Source of the DNA: Anaerolineales bacterium
GTDB lineage: Bacteria > Chloroflexota > Anaerolineae > 4572-78 > J111
Assembly (NCBI GenBank): GCA_015075185.1
Contig: JABTUW010000001.1
Coordinates: 2,232,001 to 2,296,000, forward strand
Direction of reading: 5' to 3'
DNA length: 64,000 nucleotides
Position 1 is the stretch's first letter; each line of letters starts with the position of its first letter. Shown one piece after another: positions 8,633 to 18,417 of this stretch. The position numbers and the translations under genes were made by a program. The notes under the pieces are model-generated. The model saw only the letters and a program-made list of their open reading frames with translations. It was not told the DNA's origin and searched no databases.

Positions 8633-9271
8633 ATGGAAGACAAAGATGTCAACAGTAAAAAGATTTTGAGCATACTAAAAGATGCTCTCAGATGGGGTGG
8701 CTCAGGTCGTGTTCCCAGAGGTCAACTAATACAACTGTGCAGAGGTCAATCTATTGATGGTGAAATTGAGACTCTTATTAAACTGGAGTATGTAAGAGAG
8801 AGTATTGATAGGTTTGCTGGACGATCGTATTCGTATCTAGAAATTACCAGACGAGGCTTAGAGTTTTTAGAAGGTCACCTTCAGTTTCAACAATTTATAA
8901 TCTTTGGTGATCATTATTCTGTATCAATGGGAGACAATAATTCAAACATTGTAATTGGGCGTGATAACACCCAAATAGAAGTACAATTTGGTCATAATAC
9001 TGATGTAAAAGACGCAATTGCTTCTATAAGAGATTTAGCTCAAATTAAGTCATTGCCAGATGATCAATTGAACAAAGTCCTATCCTTACTCGATAGTTTA
9101 CAGTATGAGTTAAATCAGAAGGCTATCAATTTCGATTCCATAGAAGGAATCAAATCCGATCTTCTCCAGTGGGGTGGTGAAATTGGAGCGGCTGTCGCTG
9201 TTCTCTTTAGTATCCCAGCTCTTAATGATTTAATTAAGGGTGAAGGTGATACACCGCTGATTAATCGTTGA
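8633..9271 (+). CDS. adaptor-like protein with winged-helix-like N-terminus and GDNN motif
   Basis: A 212-residue protein of no family I can name. Residues about 12-82 look like a winged-helix domain (ILSILKDALRWGG, then LIKLEYVRESIDR, then YLEITRRGLEFLEG). Residues about 95-117 form a short beta-rich module, HYSVSMGDNNSNIVIGRD then NTQ, which is nearly repeated in the otherwise unrelated protein at 20525-21277. After a predicted helical stretch, the C-terminus has a hydrophobic helix (EIGAAVAVLFSIPALNDLI). Such small proteins with polar Asn/Gly-rich linkers often sit next to STAND NTPases in bacterial conflict loci, and a STAND gene follows 352 bases downstream. Function is unknown; an adaptor or small effector role is inference. 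Confidence 0.7.
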   Translation: MEDKDVNSKKILSILKDALRWGGSGRVPRGQLIQLCRGQSIDGEIETLIKLEYVRESIDRFAGRSYSYLEITRRGLEFLEGHLQFQQFIIFGDHYSVSMGDNNSNIVIGRDNTQIEVQFGHNTDVKDAIASIRDLAQIKSLPDDQLNKVLSLLDSLQYELNQKAINFDSIEGIKSDLLQWGGEIGAAVAVLFSIPALNDLIKGEGDTPLINR

Positions 9272-9623
9272 TAATTCACCAGCAAGGCAAAGCCAAAGGT
9301 ATAAGCGTTAGTATATTTGGCTCTCAAGTGAGTAGTCTGCTCAATCAGGAAATTTGCTTGTGGGGCTTGTGGATAAAGTTCGTTCCTTTATCTAACCGAT
9401 GTGCTTGCTGTCACCTTTGGAGGCAAACAAGGCATGCTATTAAGGGCAAAAACGAAATTAGGGCTAAATATTATACCTCCGAATGTCATGAATTTGTCTC
9501 GAGTTTTAAGTTTACGGGAATAGTGAGGTGAATTGGTGGCAAACGGTAGCACATCATTTTCAGACATGAAGCGTACTTGATAGGTTCAACATACTGCTTA
9601 TTAATTCTGGAGAAAGTGATCAA
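9272..9623. other. intergenic region before the STAND NTPase gene
   Basis: 350 bases without a supported gene. An 87-codon frame beginning at 9268 has no family-like sequence. A GGAGAAAG site at 9609-9616 belongs to the following gene. I saw no clear hairpin terminator here, so read-through from the adaptor-like gene into the NTPase gene is possible. Confidence 0.4.
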
Positions 9624-12600
9624 TTGGATGTTCCAAACGAGGAAATACTAACCAAATATCCACATTTTATTGCATTCCCTTACCAAAAGTTACTACAGGC
9701 AGAAACACCTCAAACTCAGATTGAAGCAGCCTTACATGTATATGAGGTTGGTACTCGGGCTTTGGCCTTATTCCTTATTAGTCAGTATCTGATTCAAGAT
9801 AAGGATACCATAAAATCTGATCCGTTTAGTGCCCTGTTAGCTGACTCACTCGTCTATGCCACTTTTGGAACTTGGACCCAGGTCTTTTTTGCTGCTATGG
9901 AGGCTTATAAGGATCATCCCCACTTATTATTTATGCCCGAATTGCATGAGTTGTATTGGCAGAGGCAGCAAAATGACTACAGAACTAAACCTGAAATCCG
10001 CAAACCCTTTGAGAAGATGATCGAAATCTGGGCTGATCTACGTCCTCAGTCACTGGCTTATCCTAAATCTGATAAAGGTTGGAAAGAATTATCTAACGAA
10101 GCAATTGAAGCGGTGAAGCAATTTCTAAACCAATTTTCTTTTATCGAAAATTACAGAGTAATCCGTATCGTAGGGGAAGATGAGGCAGGCTATCTGTATG
10201 ATAATCTTACTGGTTTAAGGGTTGGACAAACAACAGAAAGAATCTTAACTAATCAGTTTTTGAAAGTAGAATGGTACTATCTATTTAATCTAAAGACCCA
10301 AAAATTCTTCCATTTGCATCCTCTGTTAATTCTTTTGAGTAACTTGCCGTCCTCCGTCGAGTACTATTCTGAAAATTTAGGCTTTTTCGATCACCTCGAT
10401 AAAGAAGCTAGCTATTATTGGGAACCCAACACGGCGCAGATTGTGAAAAACCCAGAATTGATGGAAAGTGTTCTGGATTGGATTTATTTCGCAATAGAGC
10501 GGTATAAGGCTTATCGGCGCGAAATTTCCCAGTTAGACTGGGAAATATTACAGGAGGTTTGTCAAGCCATTAGCGCCGATTCCATGGGGGCTAGCCAGTC
10601 TAAGTATCAGAAAGAACTTTATTTACAACGGAACGAAGTGATCGACGCCTTGAAGAGTTTTCTCGAGTCTGATAAAACCTGTTTCATTTTAACCGGCAAG
10701 TCTGGTGTTGGTAAAACCAACTTTGTTCTCTCATTATTGGACAAGTATCAAGCCGAAGTAAGTGACTTATGTTTCTTAGTCTATAATGGTGCTTTTTTGG
10801 GTGTAGATAAGGACATAAAAGAAGAAATAAGCAGCCAATTTAATCAACGCTTGAAATTCCGAGGCAGAGAGGAACAGGCCCAAATAACAGATTTTCTTTG
10901 GGAAATTGATCGTATTCCTGGAATTAAGAAGCGTAACTTTGTCTTGATTGTTGATGCTATTAACGAAAATAATCAACCGGCTCAACTCTTGAAGAGTATT
11001 GATCAGATGATTCGTTCAGTCGGAACAGCACAACATTGGTTAAAAGTAATTATTACTTCTCGACCTGAGGCTTGGCGGCGGATATATCGTCAAGCTAAAC
11101 CCCTAGCAGAGAATAGGTACTATCGACTCCAGGGGCAAAGAGAGTTAGAAGTTGAGATGCCTCAATTTCAAATAGTTGGGGACTTAGATCAAGCCTCGCG
11201 GTTGGCTTATAAAATGACACGTTTTAGAAAAGATGAAGTCAAAGCGGCTTACGAAAAGTATCAGAGTCAATTCCGGCTAATGACTGATTGCGATAAAATA
11301 AGACCTGCCCTCCGTAAGGAGTTACGTGATCCCCTAATTATGCGTTTGATTGCTGAAATGTATATAGGTAAGGCCATCCCTACAACTATCCGGATCAATG
11401 ACATTTATGAAAACTATGTTAAAGCGTTAATTAGCTCCGAGAGACTTCACCCGGAAGATGAAGATTTTCTACAACTAGAGATTATTCCCCTAATGGCAGA
11501 AGAGGGTTACAGTAACGAGGTGACAGCAGAGCAAATAAATAGTCATGGTCTACGGCCCCAAATCTTGGGTACAGAAATTGACAGTAGTGGACGGGCCGTA
11601 AATCAATCATTCCAAAATTTGTCGGATGCTGATATTCTGACTCGACATATTAGTCAATTGGACTACGTAATACGCTTTACCTTTGAACGGTTTTACGATT
11701 ATTACTTTGGACAATACTTATATGAGCAGGTCAAAAACGACTCAACACCAGAACTACAGTATCTAAAGTGGATAGAAGCTATTCAAACATCGCCTTACTT
11801 ATGGGGAGCAATAAAACAGACCCTACTTACCCATTTACACAATTTATCGAAAAAGGATTTAGCTACTGCTCAACATCTAATTAAATTGATGGCGTTTGGG
11901 GCGACACAGCCAGTTAAAGAACTTTTGGTGAGGACACTGGCAGATTACCATCGGGATGAAGCTAAGGTGGTATTAAACTGGATAACTAATCTATTCAGAG
12001 CCGACCCAGTAGACCGAGATGAAATTACTATTCCCCAACGGATTGCTATTGAGGTTGCAGCTCAAACTGAGAATATATCTATTCTAGAAGAAGCAGCCAA
12101 AGTGAAATCAGAACCGATTCGAGCAATTGCAGTCCAGCATATTTATTACCTATGGCGACAAAATCCTGAAACTGGTTTTGCGCTTTTAGACAATTTAAGT
12201 AAAGAGGTTAAGGGACGTTGGCTTTTACCCAGAAACGAGATTCTCCAATCATGTTTAGCACTTTCGCTAACTATACTTTTTAATCATTATAAACAGCCTG
12301 ATACTGTTTATACACTTCAGAAAATTTGGCGTCGTATCCTTGATGATGTTTTCCTAATCAATCCTAAACAATTTGGAAGTTGGCAGGAAACTCTCAAGGC
12401 TAAGATCAGAGAGCTACTCTTGGTAGGAGTAACTAAATTTATCCTTCGCAATCTGGCCCAACTACCTAAAGAACAAACATTAGGTATTGCTGATATTCAG
12501 CACTTCTGGCAGGGTCCGGATCGAGAAAAACGTTTTGTTCTATTTAAAGAGCTGACAAAGGTGCTTGATTTAGAAACCTGTAATACAAAAGAAATGCATC

Positions 12601-13481
12601 AGGCTCTAATGCAAGCAGTTGAGAACCGTGATATGTTTTGCACATATCTTACCCTAATTGCTATGACTACTTCCCTTCTTGAACGACCTGATGAGACCCT
12701 TCCGGTTATACGCGAATTCTTCGAAGCCGGACAACAAATAAAGCCAGCTCCTCCTGCGTTTGGATATACCCCTTGGGTACTAGCTGTCACTATGGACCGC
12801 CAGAAAAAGATCAACCCTAAGTTCTGGGAAATGTTTGAAGATATGGTTGAGCATATTTTGAACACAACTGAGGGAATATGGTACTCAGCCGAAAACATGT
12901 ATCGCTTTATGTATCTGCACAGTCATGATAGACTAAACGATCGAATGCTAGATGATGAACTTCCTTCACAATTAGCTCGCAATTTTCTCGACAAGAAAAT
13001 CAAAGAAAAGGATTTTAATCTATTAAAGGATTATATCGACCGAGAACTTACATATTCTAACAGTATACAGCTTATTGTGGCAGCACTGAAATTCATTTTG
13101 AGTTACAACATAAAGGACGCGCAAGTAACAGAGAGTATTGCTAAGCTTCTAAGACGCGGACGTATCTATTATCCTGAGGAAGTTGAGGATTTTTTATCAG
13201 AAGCTGACGTACCGTTAGAAATACGAAATGAAGTCCAAATGCAGGGCACATCCGAACGTTTGCACGATTTGTGGTCCTATCAAGCCCTAACTTTTTTTGA
13301 AGATACCATTTTATTTTCAAGAAAAAGTAATAGTGCACGAACATTATACTGGCTATTTAATAGAGCTACCGAATGTAGAGATCTATCTGAATGGCTAATA
13401 TTGTTTTTTAAAGGAGTAATAAATCTATTATATGGTGGTCCTGTTTTTCCCGATATCAAGTTCGAGTCGAGTAATCATTAG
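9624..13481 (+). CDS. large STAND (NACHT-like) NTPase with helical-repeat C-terminus
   Basis: A 1285-residue signal-transduction NTPase. Residues 358-365 are a Walker A motif (GKSGVGKT), about 437-447 a Walker B (FVLIVDAINE) and about 475-480 a sensor segment (IITSRPEAW); together these mark the STAND/NACHT-like P-loop class. A winged-helix-like region follows (RKELRDPLIMRLIAEMY). The last 600 residues are alpha-helical and look like HEAT-type repeats, the usual ligand-sensing part. The N-terminal 330 residues are unlike any effector I can name; a helical start resembling HEPN-like modules is only a guess and no RxxxxH motif is visible. It starts at TTG 9624, with GGAGAAAG upstream. Only 12 bases separate it from the hydrolase gene, so the two are surely cotranscribed. 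Confidence 0.85.
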   Translation: MDVPNEEILTKYPHFIAFPYQKLLQAETPQTQIEAALHVYEVGTRALALFLISQYLIQDKDTIKSDPFSALLADSLVYATFGTWTQVFFAAMEAYKDHPHLLFMPELHELYWQRQQNDYRTKPEIRKPFEKMIEIWADLRPQSLAYPKSDKGWKELSNEAIEAVKQFLNQFSFIENYRVIRIVGEDEAGYLYDNLTGLRVGQTTERILTNQFLKVEWYYLFNLKTQKFFHLHPLLILLSNLPSSVEYYSENLGFFDHLDKEASYYWEPNTAQIVKNPELMESVLDWIYFAIERYKAYRREISQLDWEILQEVCQAISADSMGASQSKYQKELYLQRNEVIDALKSFLESDKTCFILTGKSGVGKTNFVLSLLDKYQAEVSDLCFLVYNGAFLGVDKDIKEEISSQFNQRLKFRGREEQAQITDFLWEIDRIPGIKKRNFVLIVDAINENNQPAQLLKSIDQMIRSVGTAQHWLKVIITSRPEAWRRIYRQAKPLAENRYYRLQGQRELEVEMPQFQIVGDLDQASRLAYKMTRFRKDEVKAAYEKYQSQFRLMTDCDKIRPALRKELRDPLIMRLIAEMYIGKAIPTTIRINDIYENYVKALISSERLHPEDEDFLQLEIIPLMAEEGYSNEVTAEQINSHGLRPQILGTEIDSSGRAVNQSFQNLSDADILTRHISQLDYVIRFTFERFYDYYFGQYLYEQVKNDSTPELQYLKWIEAIQTSPYLWGAIKQTLLTHLHNLSKKDLATAQHLIKLMAFGATQPVKELLVRTLADYHRDEAKVVLNWITNLFRADPVDRDEITIPQRIAIEVAAQTENISILEEAAKVKSEPIRAIAVQHIYYLWRQNPETGFALLDNLSKEVKGRWLLPRNEILQSCLALSLTILFNHYKQPDTVYTLQKIWRRILDDVFLINPKQFGSWQETLKAKIRELLLVGVTKFILRNLAQLPKEQTLGIADIQHFWQGPDREKRFVLFKELTKVLDLETCNTKEMHQALMQAVENRDMFCTYLTLIAMTTSLLERPDETLPVIREFFEAGQQIKPAPPAFGYTPWVLAVTMDRQKKINPKFWEMFEDMVEHILNTTEGIWYSAENMYRFMYLHSHDRLNDRMLDDELPSQLARNFLDKKIKEKDFNLLKDYIDRELTYSNSIQLIVAALKFILSYNIKDAQVTESIAKLLRRGRIYYPEEVEDFLSEADVPLEIRNEVQMQGTSERLHDLWSYQALTFFEDTILFSRKSNSARTLYWLFNRATECRDLSEWLILFFKGVINLLYGGPVFPDIKFESSNH

Positions 13482-13493
13482 GAGAATTATTCT

Positions 13494-14258
13494 ATGATAA
13501 AGAATAATCTTGTGGTTGTTCATTCATTCCCAACTAATAGTATTCTACTTAGTGGTTTGATTGAATATTTGAATGATTACTTTAAAGTCTACTTCATTGA
13601 TCTACCTGGATTTATGAAAGAAGTTCCTCCGTTATCAGAAATCAGTTTCAATGCTTACTCCCAATTTGTTGAATGTAAGTTAAAAGATCTTAATCTTGAG
13701 AGTTATTTGGTTGCAGGTATTTCTTTTGGATTCACCGTCATAAATGACATCCAATACGACAGTAGATGCAAAGGAATAATCGCTATAGAGCCATATATTG
13801 GGCCAGATTCCTTAAAAATGAGTTTTTTCAAGAAATTAATTTATAAAAGCTTTGTGAAATCTATCATTTTGTTTAACTTATCACAGGCCATTTGGAATAA
13901 CAATTTTTTTAGAGAATCCCTCCCTAAACTAAGGAATTATCCTAAAGACAGTATTGACATTATTCTTAACCAGATAGAGGCCAAAACATTTTTTGAAACA
14001 GCTAATTTAATCATAAGCAATAAGAATATATGTGAATTTCAGGATCTTCCATATGTTCTAATAGGTAATAAGGATGACAAAACTGTTGATTATAGTTACA
14101 TACTTGAGACCTTCAAAAAAAATGTAAAACAACTGCTTGTCATCGAAACCACCATAGATCATTATCCCAAAGAACCAACAAAAGCTTACTTCAAGGAGAA
14201 GATTCCGGAAGAAAATGTGCAAAAACTGGTAAATTTCATCTCAAACAGAGAAACATAG
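13494..14258 (+). CDS. alpha/beta hydrolase
   Basis: A 254-residue alpha/beta-hydrolase-fold protein. The nucleophile elbow is GISFGFT (G-x-S-x-G), the acid is probably in GNKDDKTVDY and the base His in TTIDHYPKE. The N-terminal HSFPTN replaces the common HGxPG oxyanion segment. It is rich in Lys, Asn and Phe, as expected for the A+T-rich island. The gene follows the STAND NTPase after 12 bases and precedes the glycerophosphodiesterase by about 60, so an esterase or lipase role within the lipid gene run, or an effector role for the NTPase, are both reasonable. The substrate is unknown. Confidence 0.8.
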   Translation: MIKNNLVVVHSFPTNSILLSGLIEYLNDYFKVYFIDLPGFMKEVPPLSEISFNAYSQFVECKLKDLNLESYLVAGISFGFTVINDIQYDSRCKGIIAIEPYIGPDSLKMSFFKKLIYKSFVKSIILFNLSQAIWNNNFFRESLPKLRNYPKDSIDIILNQIEAKTFFETANLIISNKNICEFQDLPYVLIGNKDDKTVDYSYILETFKKNVKQLLVIETTIDHYPKEPTKAYFKEKIPEENVQKLVNFISNRET

Positions 14259-14317
14259 TTCAATCTTCACCAATATTGCTAAGGATTTTTGCAGAATGCA
14301 GGAAGCGTTGGATACTG

Positions 14318-15238
14318 ATGAAGGTAAGAAGAATTTCTGACTTTCTCCTTATCTGCTTGATTTGTCTATTAGCTATTTATACGATCTTAATTATGGTTAC
14401 TAAACCAGTTCCAGATCATCCCTTTTTCGAAAATAAAGAAACAATAGTGTTAGCACACAGAGGCGGACGGGGGTTGTGGCCAGAAAGTACTTTATACGCA
14501 TTCGAACAAGCAGCCAAAATGAATGTTGACGTACTTGAAATGGACATCCATAGTACAACGGATGGAGTTCTAGTTATTAGCCATGATGAAATTATTGATC
14601 ACATAACCAATGGTAGTGGCCCTATCCAATCCTTTACATTAGCGGAATTAAAGAAATTCGATGCTGGTTACAATTGGACGAATGATGAAGGTCGAACTTA
14701 TCCTTTCCGAGGGAGGGGAATTACAATTCCTACACTAGAAGAGGTTTTCACCACTTTGCCGCATATACGGGTGGCTATTGACATCAAACAGCAAGAACCA
14801 CCCATTGCGGTTCCATTTTGTAAGATGATCCGAGAATTCGGTATGACCAGAAAGGTATTAGTTTCTTCCTTTCATGCAGCCGTGCTGCGAGAGTTTCGGA
14901 AAGAATGTCCAGACGTAGCTACGACATCGACCAAACCCGAAGCAACTCTTTTTTATGGATTAAATAAAGTATTTCTGGGGAATCTCTATCAAGCACCTTT
15001 TGAAGCGATGGCGGTCTCTGAGTATGCAGAAGTCCCCATATTAGGTGAATTACATGTAGTTACCCCCGATTTTATCGCTACGGCTCACAAGCTTAATATA
15101 AAAATTCAAGTTTGGACTGTCAACGAACCTGAGGACATGCAGCGTCTTTTAAATATAGGTGTCGATGGTATTTTCACCGATTATCCTGACCGGCTCTTGA
15201 CTTTATTGGGTCGGAATGGAGAACCCATTAACGAATAA
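14318..15238 (+). CDS. glycerophosphodiester phosphodiesterase, membrane-anchored
   Basis: Hydrolyses glycerophosphodiesters to sn-glycerol 3-phosphate and an alcohol. The TIM-barrel family motifs are present: VLAHRGGRGLWPESTLYAF (catalytic HRG..PE.T), LEMDIHSTTDG (metal-binding E and D) and ISHDE (catalytic His). Later conserved parts include QVWTVNEPEDM and GVDGIFTDYPD. A single N-terminal hydrophobic helix (FLLICLICLLAIYTILIMV) should anchor it outside the membrane. I prefer the ATG at 14318 to a TTG at 14276 because the membrane anchor then starts close to the N-terminus. Its product fits glpD downstream. The insertion sequence begins 50 bases after its stop. Confidence 0.9.
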   Translation: MKVRRISDFLLICLICLLAIYTILIMVTKPVPDHPFFENKETIVLAHRGGRGLWPESTLYAFEQAAKMNVDVLEMDIHSTTDGVLVISHDEIIDHITNGSGPIQSFTLAELKKFDAGYNWTNDEGRTYPFRGRGITIPTLEEVFTTLPHIRVAIDIKQQEPPIAVPFCKMIREFGMTRKVLVSSFHAAVLREFRKECPDVATTSTKPEATLFYGLNKVFLGNLYQAPFEAMAVSEYAEVPILGELHVVTPDFIATAHKLNIKIQVWTVNEPEDMQRLLNIGVDGIFTDYPDRLLTLLGRNGEPINE

Positions 15239-15288
15239 GAGAAGTGGGAGCTTTAAACAAGTGAAGTGGAGTCGTGTCTTATTTCCTT

Positions 15289-16694
15289 CACTATCTTTGC
15301 ACTTTTCTAACTGAATATTAAAGGCATGGCCTCAACCCGAGGATAATAAGGTTTGCTGAGAACCAACATCCCGGAGGAGAACCATGCCCAAGCCAATTGT
15401 ATGCCTCTCACTCGCCCTGTGCCAGTTTGCGGAGGTGTTCCGACCCTGTTTCACTCGACGCCAGTGGAAGTACTTTGTGATCGTACTGCTGGGGTTAATT
15501 GAATGTGAGGGACGGCGAACGCTCAGCGGCTTGCTGAGCACGGTAGGCGAAAAGGTGAGTGTGAGCGGCTTGTCTCGCTTCTTTAGTCGCTGGCCGTGGT
15601 CGCCGACGGAGGTGGCCCAGCGCTGGCTAAACCGTTTTCGGGAGCAGATGCAAGCGGAGGTCTCAGCCGAACATCAGCGCCAACGAGCCCAACGGGCCAA
15701 GCGCCGAGGACGTTACCCAGCAACCGTGGTGACAGGTTACTTCATCGGAGACGACTCGGTGTACGTGAAGCTCAAAGGGCGACGGATGAAAGGCTTAGGC
15801 CGACATTATGCCAGCAGCGAAGAGCGGGTAGTCACGGGCCATTGTCTGTTCACCGGGTTGTATGTCTTACTGGGGCGGCGCTGCCCCTTGCAACCTCGCT
15901 TGTATCGGCAGAAAAAGGTGTGCGAGCATGAAGGCGTCCCTTTTCAGAGCAAGATCGACTTGCTGGTGGCCGAGATCGAGCAGTTTGAGCCGGTCGCCGG
16001 GACCCAGACCCATCTGCTGGTTGATAGCTGGTTTCATTGTCGGCGGGCCAGACGCGCCGCCCAAAAACGGGGCTGGGATGTTAGGGGCGCGCTCAAAAGT
16101 AACCGCAAGCTGCGCCAGATTGATGCCGATGGCAACCGAACCTGGCTCACCCTGGCTGATTATGCCGCCCAGCTTAAGTTCGACGACTGGCAAGAGGCGG
16201 TTTGGCCCTCCCAAGAAGGGGACCGACCGCTCTATGTCCACGCCCTTAAAACCTGGATCCGCAAGTTGGGACCCACCCTGCTGCTCATCACTTGTCACGA
16301 CCGCGACAACCCCGGCAAATCCATTCGTTACTGGGGCTCCACTCTCCTGGAGGCTGAACCGCAAACGGTCATTAACCATTTAGCGGTGCGTTGGAATGTC
16401 GAGGTCTTGTTTGAAGATAACAAAGACCTCCTTGGGGCCGATCATTATCAACTGATGAACGCCGATGCCATCCTCCGTTTCTGGACCCTGATCGCTTGCC
16501 TGGGCTATTTCCTGGATGAACAAAAAGCCCTCCGGCCCGACTGTACTACTTGGGGTGAGGTGCGTCGTGCCCTGCAAAAGGAGCACCAGGTCAATCTCCT
16601 GACCTGGTTCGCAGCCCAGTTCAAATCTGGCCTTTCAGTCGAGCAAATCGCGACCCAATTGGCTATATTCGGTTCTTAAAGTGCAAAGATAGTG
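15289..16694. mobile_element. complete insertion sequence, 1406 bp, IS4/IS701-like
   Basis: The ends are perfect 17-base inverted repeats (CACTATCTTTGCACTTT at 15289-15305, complement at 16678-16694), flanked by a 7-base direct repeat TTTCCTT (15282-15288 and 16695-16701) that marks target-site duplication. A single full-length transposase fills the element. It is clearly more GC-rich than the A+T-rich island around it. It lies between the glycerophosphodiesterase and the alkyl-DHAP-synthase-like gene; without it those genes would be only about 80 bases apart. Family assignment rests on the transposase layout and is uncertain; a 7-base duplication is not the usual length for IS701. Confidence 0.93.
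15384..16679 (+). CDS. DDE transposase
   Basis: A 431-residue transposase carried by the insertion sequence. Likely catalytic acids are the Asp in YFIGDDSVYVKLKG, the Asp in LLVDSWFHCRRA and the Glu in RWNVEVLFEDNKDLLG, spaced as in IS4/IS701-type DDE enzymes. A GGAGGAG site at 15373-15379 lies just before the ATG. No frameshift or stop is present, so the enzyme may be active. The stop codon is shared with the start of the right inverted repeat. Confidence 0.92.
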   Translation: MPKPIVCLSLALCQFAEVFRPCFTRRQWKYFVIVLLGLIECEGRRTLSGLLSTVGEKVSVSGLSRFFSRWPWSPTEVAQRWLNRFREQMQAEVSAEHQRQRAQRAKRRGRYPATVVTGYFIGDDSVYVKLKGRRMKGLGRHYASSEERVVTGHCLFTGLYVLLGRRCPLQPRLYRQKKVCEHEGVPFQSKIDLLVAEIEQFEPVAGTQTHLLVDSWFHCRRARRAAQKRGWDVRGALKSNRKLRQIDADGNRTWLTLADYAAQLKFDDWQEAVWPSQEGDRPLYVHALKTWIRKLGPTLLLITCHDRDNPGKSIRYWGSTLLEAEPQTVINHLAVRWNVEVLFEDNKDLLGADHYQLMNADAILRFWTLIACLGYFLDEQKALRPDCTTWGEVRRALQKEHQVNLLTWFAAQFKSGLSVEQIATQLAIFGS

Positions 16695-16730
16695 TTTCCT
16701 TGATAAACCTGGAAAAGTTGGAAATATATT

Positions 16731-18386
16731 GTGAAGAAAACTGAGTTGAAGTGGTGGGGATGGGGTAATCCAGAAGAAACTTATAACTTAGAAGACCGAC
16801 CAAATGCTTGGTCCTACCTAGAACAAAAGTTAGGTTTGGATGGAAGAAAATGTTCGGTGATCAATCTTGATGAAATTGAATTACCTGCCTCACATTTACC
16901 CCAGCCTTATCTGAATCAGTTAATAAATCTCTGCGGACAGGAAAACATTGAAATTGATAAAGTTAGTCGCCTTACTCACTCACTTGGACTGAGCTATGGT
17001 GATCTAATCCGCCGAAGACAGGGAAAAATTCATAACCCAGTCGATATAGTAGTGTATCCCGAAAATGAAATACAAATTCAAGAAATATTTAAACTTGCCC
17101 ATGAGAGTCAATTGGCGATTATTCCATATGGTGGAGGAACAACAGTTACCGGTAGCCTAGAAATGCGTACCCTACCACCTTATCAGGGTATAGTCTCACT
17201 TGATCTGAAGAGAATGAATAGTGTTCAGATTGATGATATTTCCCTTACAGCCACTGCTGAGGCCGGCATTCTTGGCCCTGCTCTAGAAGCTGAAGTAAAC
17301 AGACATGGTTTTACCTTGGGTCACTTCCCGCAATCATTTGAATATTCAACTTTGGGAGGATGGTTGGCTACTCGATCTGCTGGTCAGAACTCCACCAAGT
17401 ACGGCAAGATTGAACATATGCTGATCAGCTTGCGGGTTGTTACCCCAAGCGGAATCCTTGAAACTAAAACTGTTCCTGCTTCAGCAGCTGGGCCAGACTT
17501 AAATCAAATATTTTCGGGTTCTGAGGGAACATTAGGAATTATTACTAAAGCAACATTAAAGCTTCATCTTTTACCTGAATCTGTAGGGTCACGGGGAGTT
17601 CTTTTTAAAGACTTTCATAGTGGTATATTAGCAATTAAGGAAATTATGCAATCCGGCATTACCCCTTCTGTTTTGCGGCTTTCAGATGAAACAGAAACAG
17701 AAGCGATTTTTATGCTGCGTTCAAGATCAAGAAATAATCTAAAGAATATGGCTGAGAGAGCAATATTTTGGTTATTAGACAAACTTGGCCATTCTTTTAT
17801 GAATGGAGCTTTGCTGTTGTTAATATTCGAGGGTACACCCGGTCAGGTTAACTTAGAACGTAAGATCTCGATGAAAATATGTCGTAAATATGGGGGGGTC
17901 TCTTTGGGTAGTTCTCCTGGGCAGTCCTGGCTCAAAGAACGATTTAAACAACCCTATTTAAGGGATACCCTACTCGATAATGCCATTATGGTTGACACAT
18001 TGGAAACAGCGACTACATGGGAGAGGTTGGAGCGTCTATATATCGCAGCGAAAGGATCGCTTAATCAAGCAATTGAGCAATTTGGTGTCAAGCCTTTGAC
18101 GCTGACTCATATTTCGCATTCCTATTCAGAAGGCGCCTCTCTTTACTTTACTTTTATGTCAAAGCAGAAAGAAAATTTAGAAATTGAACAGTGGTCAGCA
18201 GTGAAGAAAGCAGGAATCGATAGTTTTCTGGAAAATGGCGGCACTTTGAGCCATCATCACGGGGTTGGTAGGGATCATTCCCTGTGGCTAGAAAAAGAGA
18301 TTGGTCAATTAGGAAAAAGTATTGTTATCAATCTAAAAAGCCAACTAGATCCTCATAATATTCTCAATCCATCAAATCTCATTTGA
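16731..18386 (+). CDS. FAD-linked oxidase, alkyldihydroxyacetonephosphate synthase-like
   Basis: A 551-residue flavoprotein of the FAD_binding_4/FAD-oxidase_C class. It resembles alkylglycerone-phosphate synthase, which swaps the acyl chain of acyl-DHAP for a fatty alcohol to form the ether bond of ether lipids. Supporting features are the N-terminal KWWGWGNPEET, the FAD loop IIPYGGGTTVTG, ITPSVLRLSDETET, HISHSYSEGASLYFTF and the His-rich active-site segment LSHHHGVGRDHS. It starts at GTG 16731. A lactate/glycolate oxidase-type function is the alternative. glpD follows after 31 bases and handles DHAP/glycerol 3-phosphate, which supports the lipid role. The upstream promoter context has been changed by the insertion sequence. 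Confidence 0.85.
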   Translation: MKKTELKWWGWGNPEETYNLEDRPNAWSYLEQKLGLDGRKCSVINLDEIELPASHLPQPYLNQLINLCGQENIEIDKVSRLTHSLGLSYGDLIRRRQGKIHNPVDIVVYPENEIQIQEIFKLAHESQLAIIPYGGGTTVTGSLEMRTLPPYQGIVSLDLKRMNSVQIDDISLTATAEAGILGPALEAEVNRHGFTLGHFPQSFEYSTLGGWLATRSAGQNSTKYGKIEHMLISLRVVTPSGILETKTVPASAAGPDLNQIFSGSEGTLGIITKATLKLHLLPESVGSRGVLFKDFHSGILAIKEIMQSGITPSVLRLSDETETEAIFMLRSRSRNNLKNMAERAIFWLLDKLGHSFMNGALLLLIFEGTPGQVNLERKISMKICRKYGGVSLGSSPGQSWLKERFKQPYLRDTLLDNAIMVDTLETATTWERLERLYIAAKGSLNQAIEQFGVKPLTLTHISHSYSEGASLYFTFMSKQKENLEIEQWSAVKKAGIDSFLENGGTLSHHHGVGRDHSLWLEKEIGQLGKSIVINLKSQLDPHNILNPSNLI

Positions 18387-18417
18387 AAATGTGATCCAAG
18401 AATGAGTGGAGTAATCA

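Noticed and set aside
9268..9531. 87-codon frame after the adaptor-like gene
   Set aside because: Overlaps the previous stop, unusual composition, no homology I recognise.
15867..16379. 170-codon frame antisense to the transposase
   Set aside because: Shadow of the transposase in a GC-rich element; no ribosome site.
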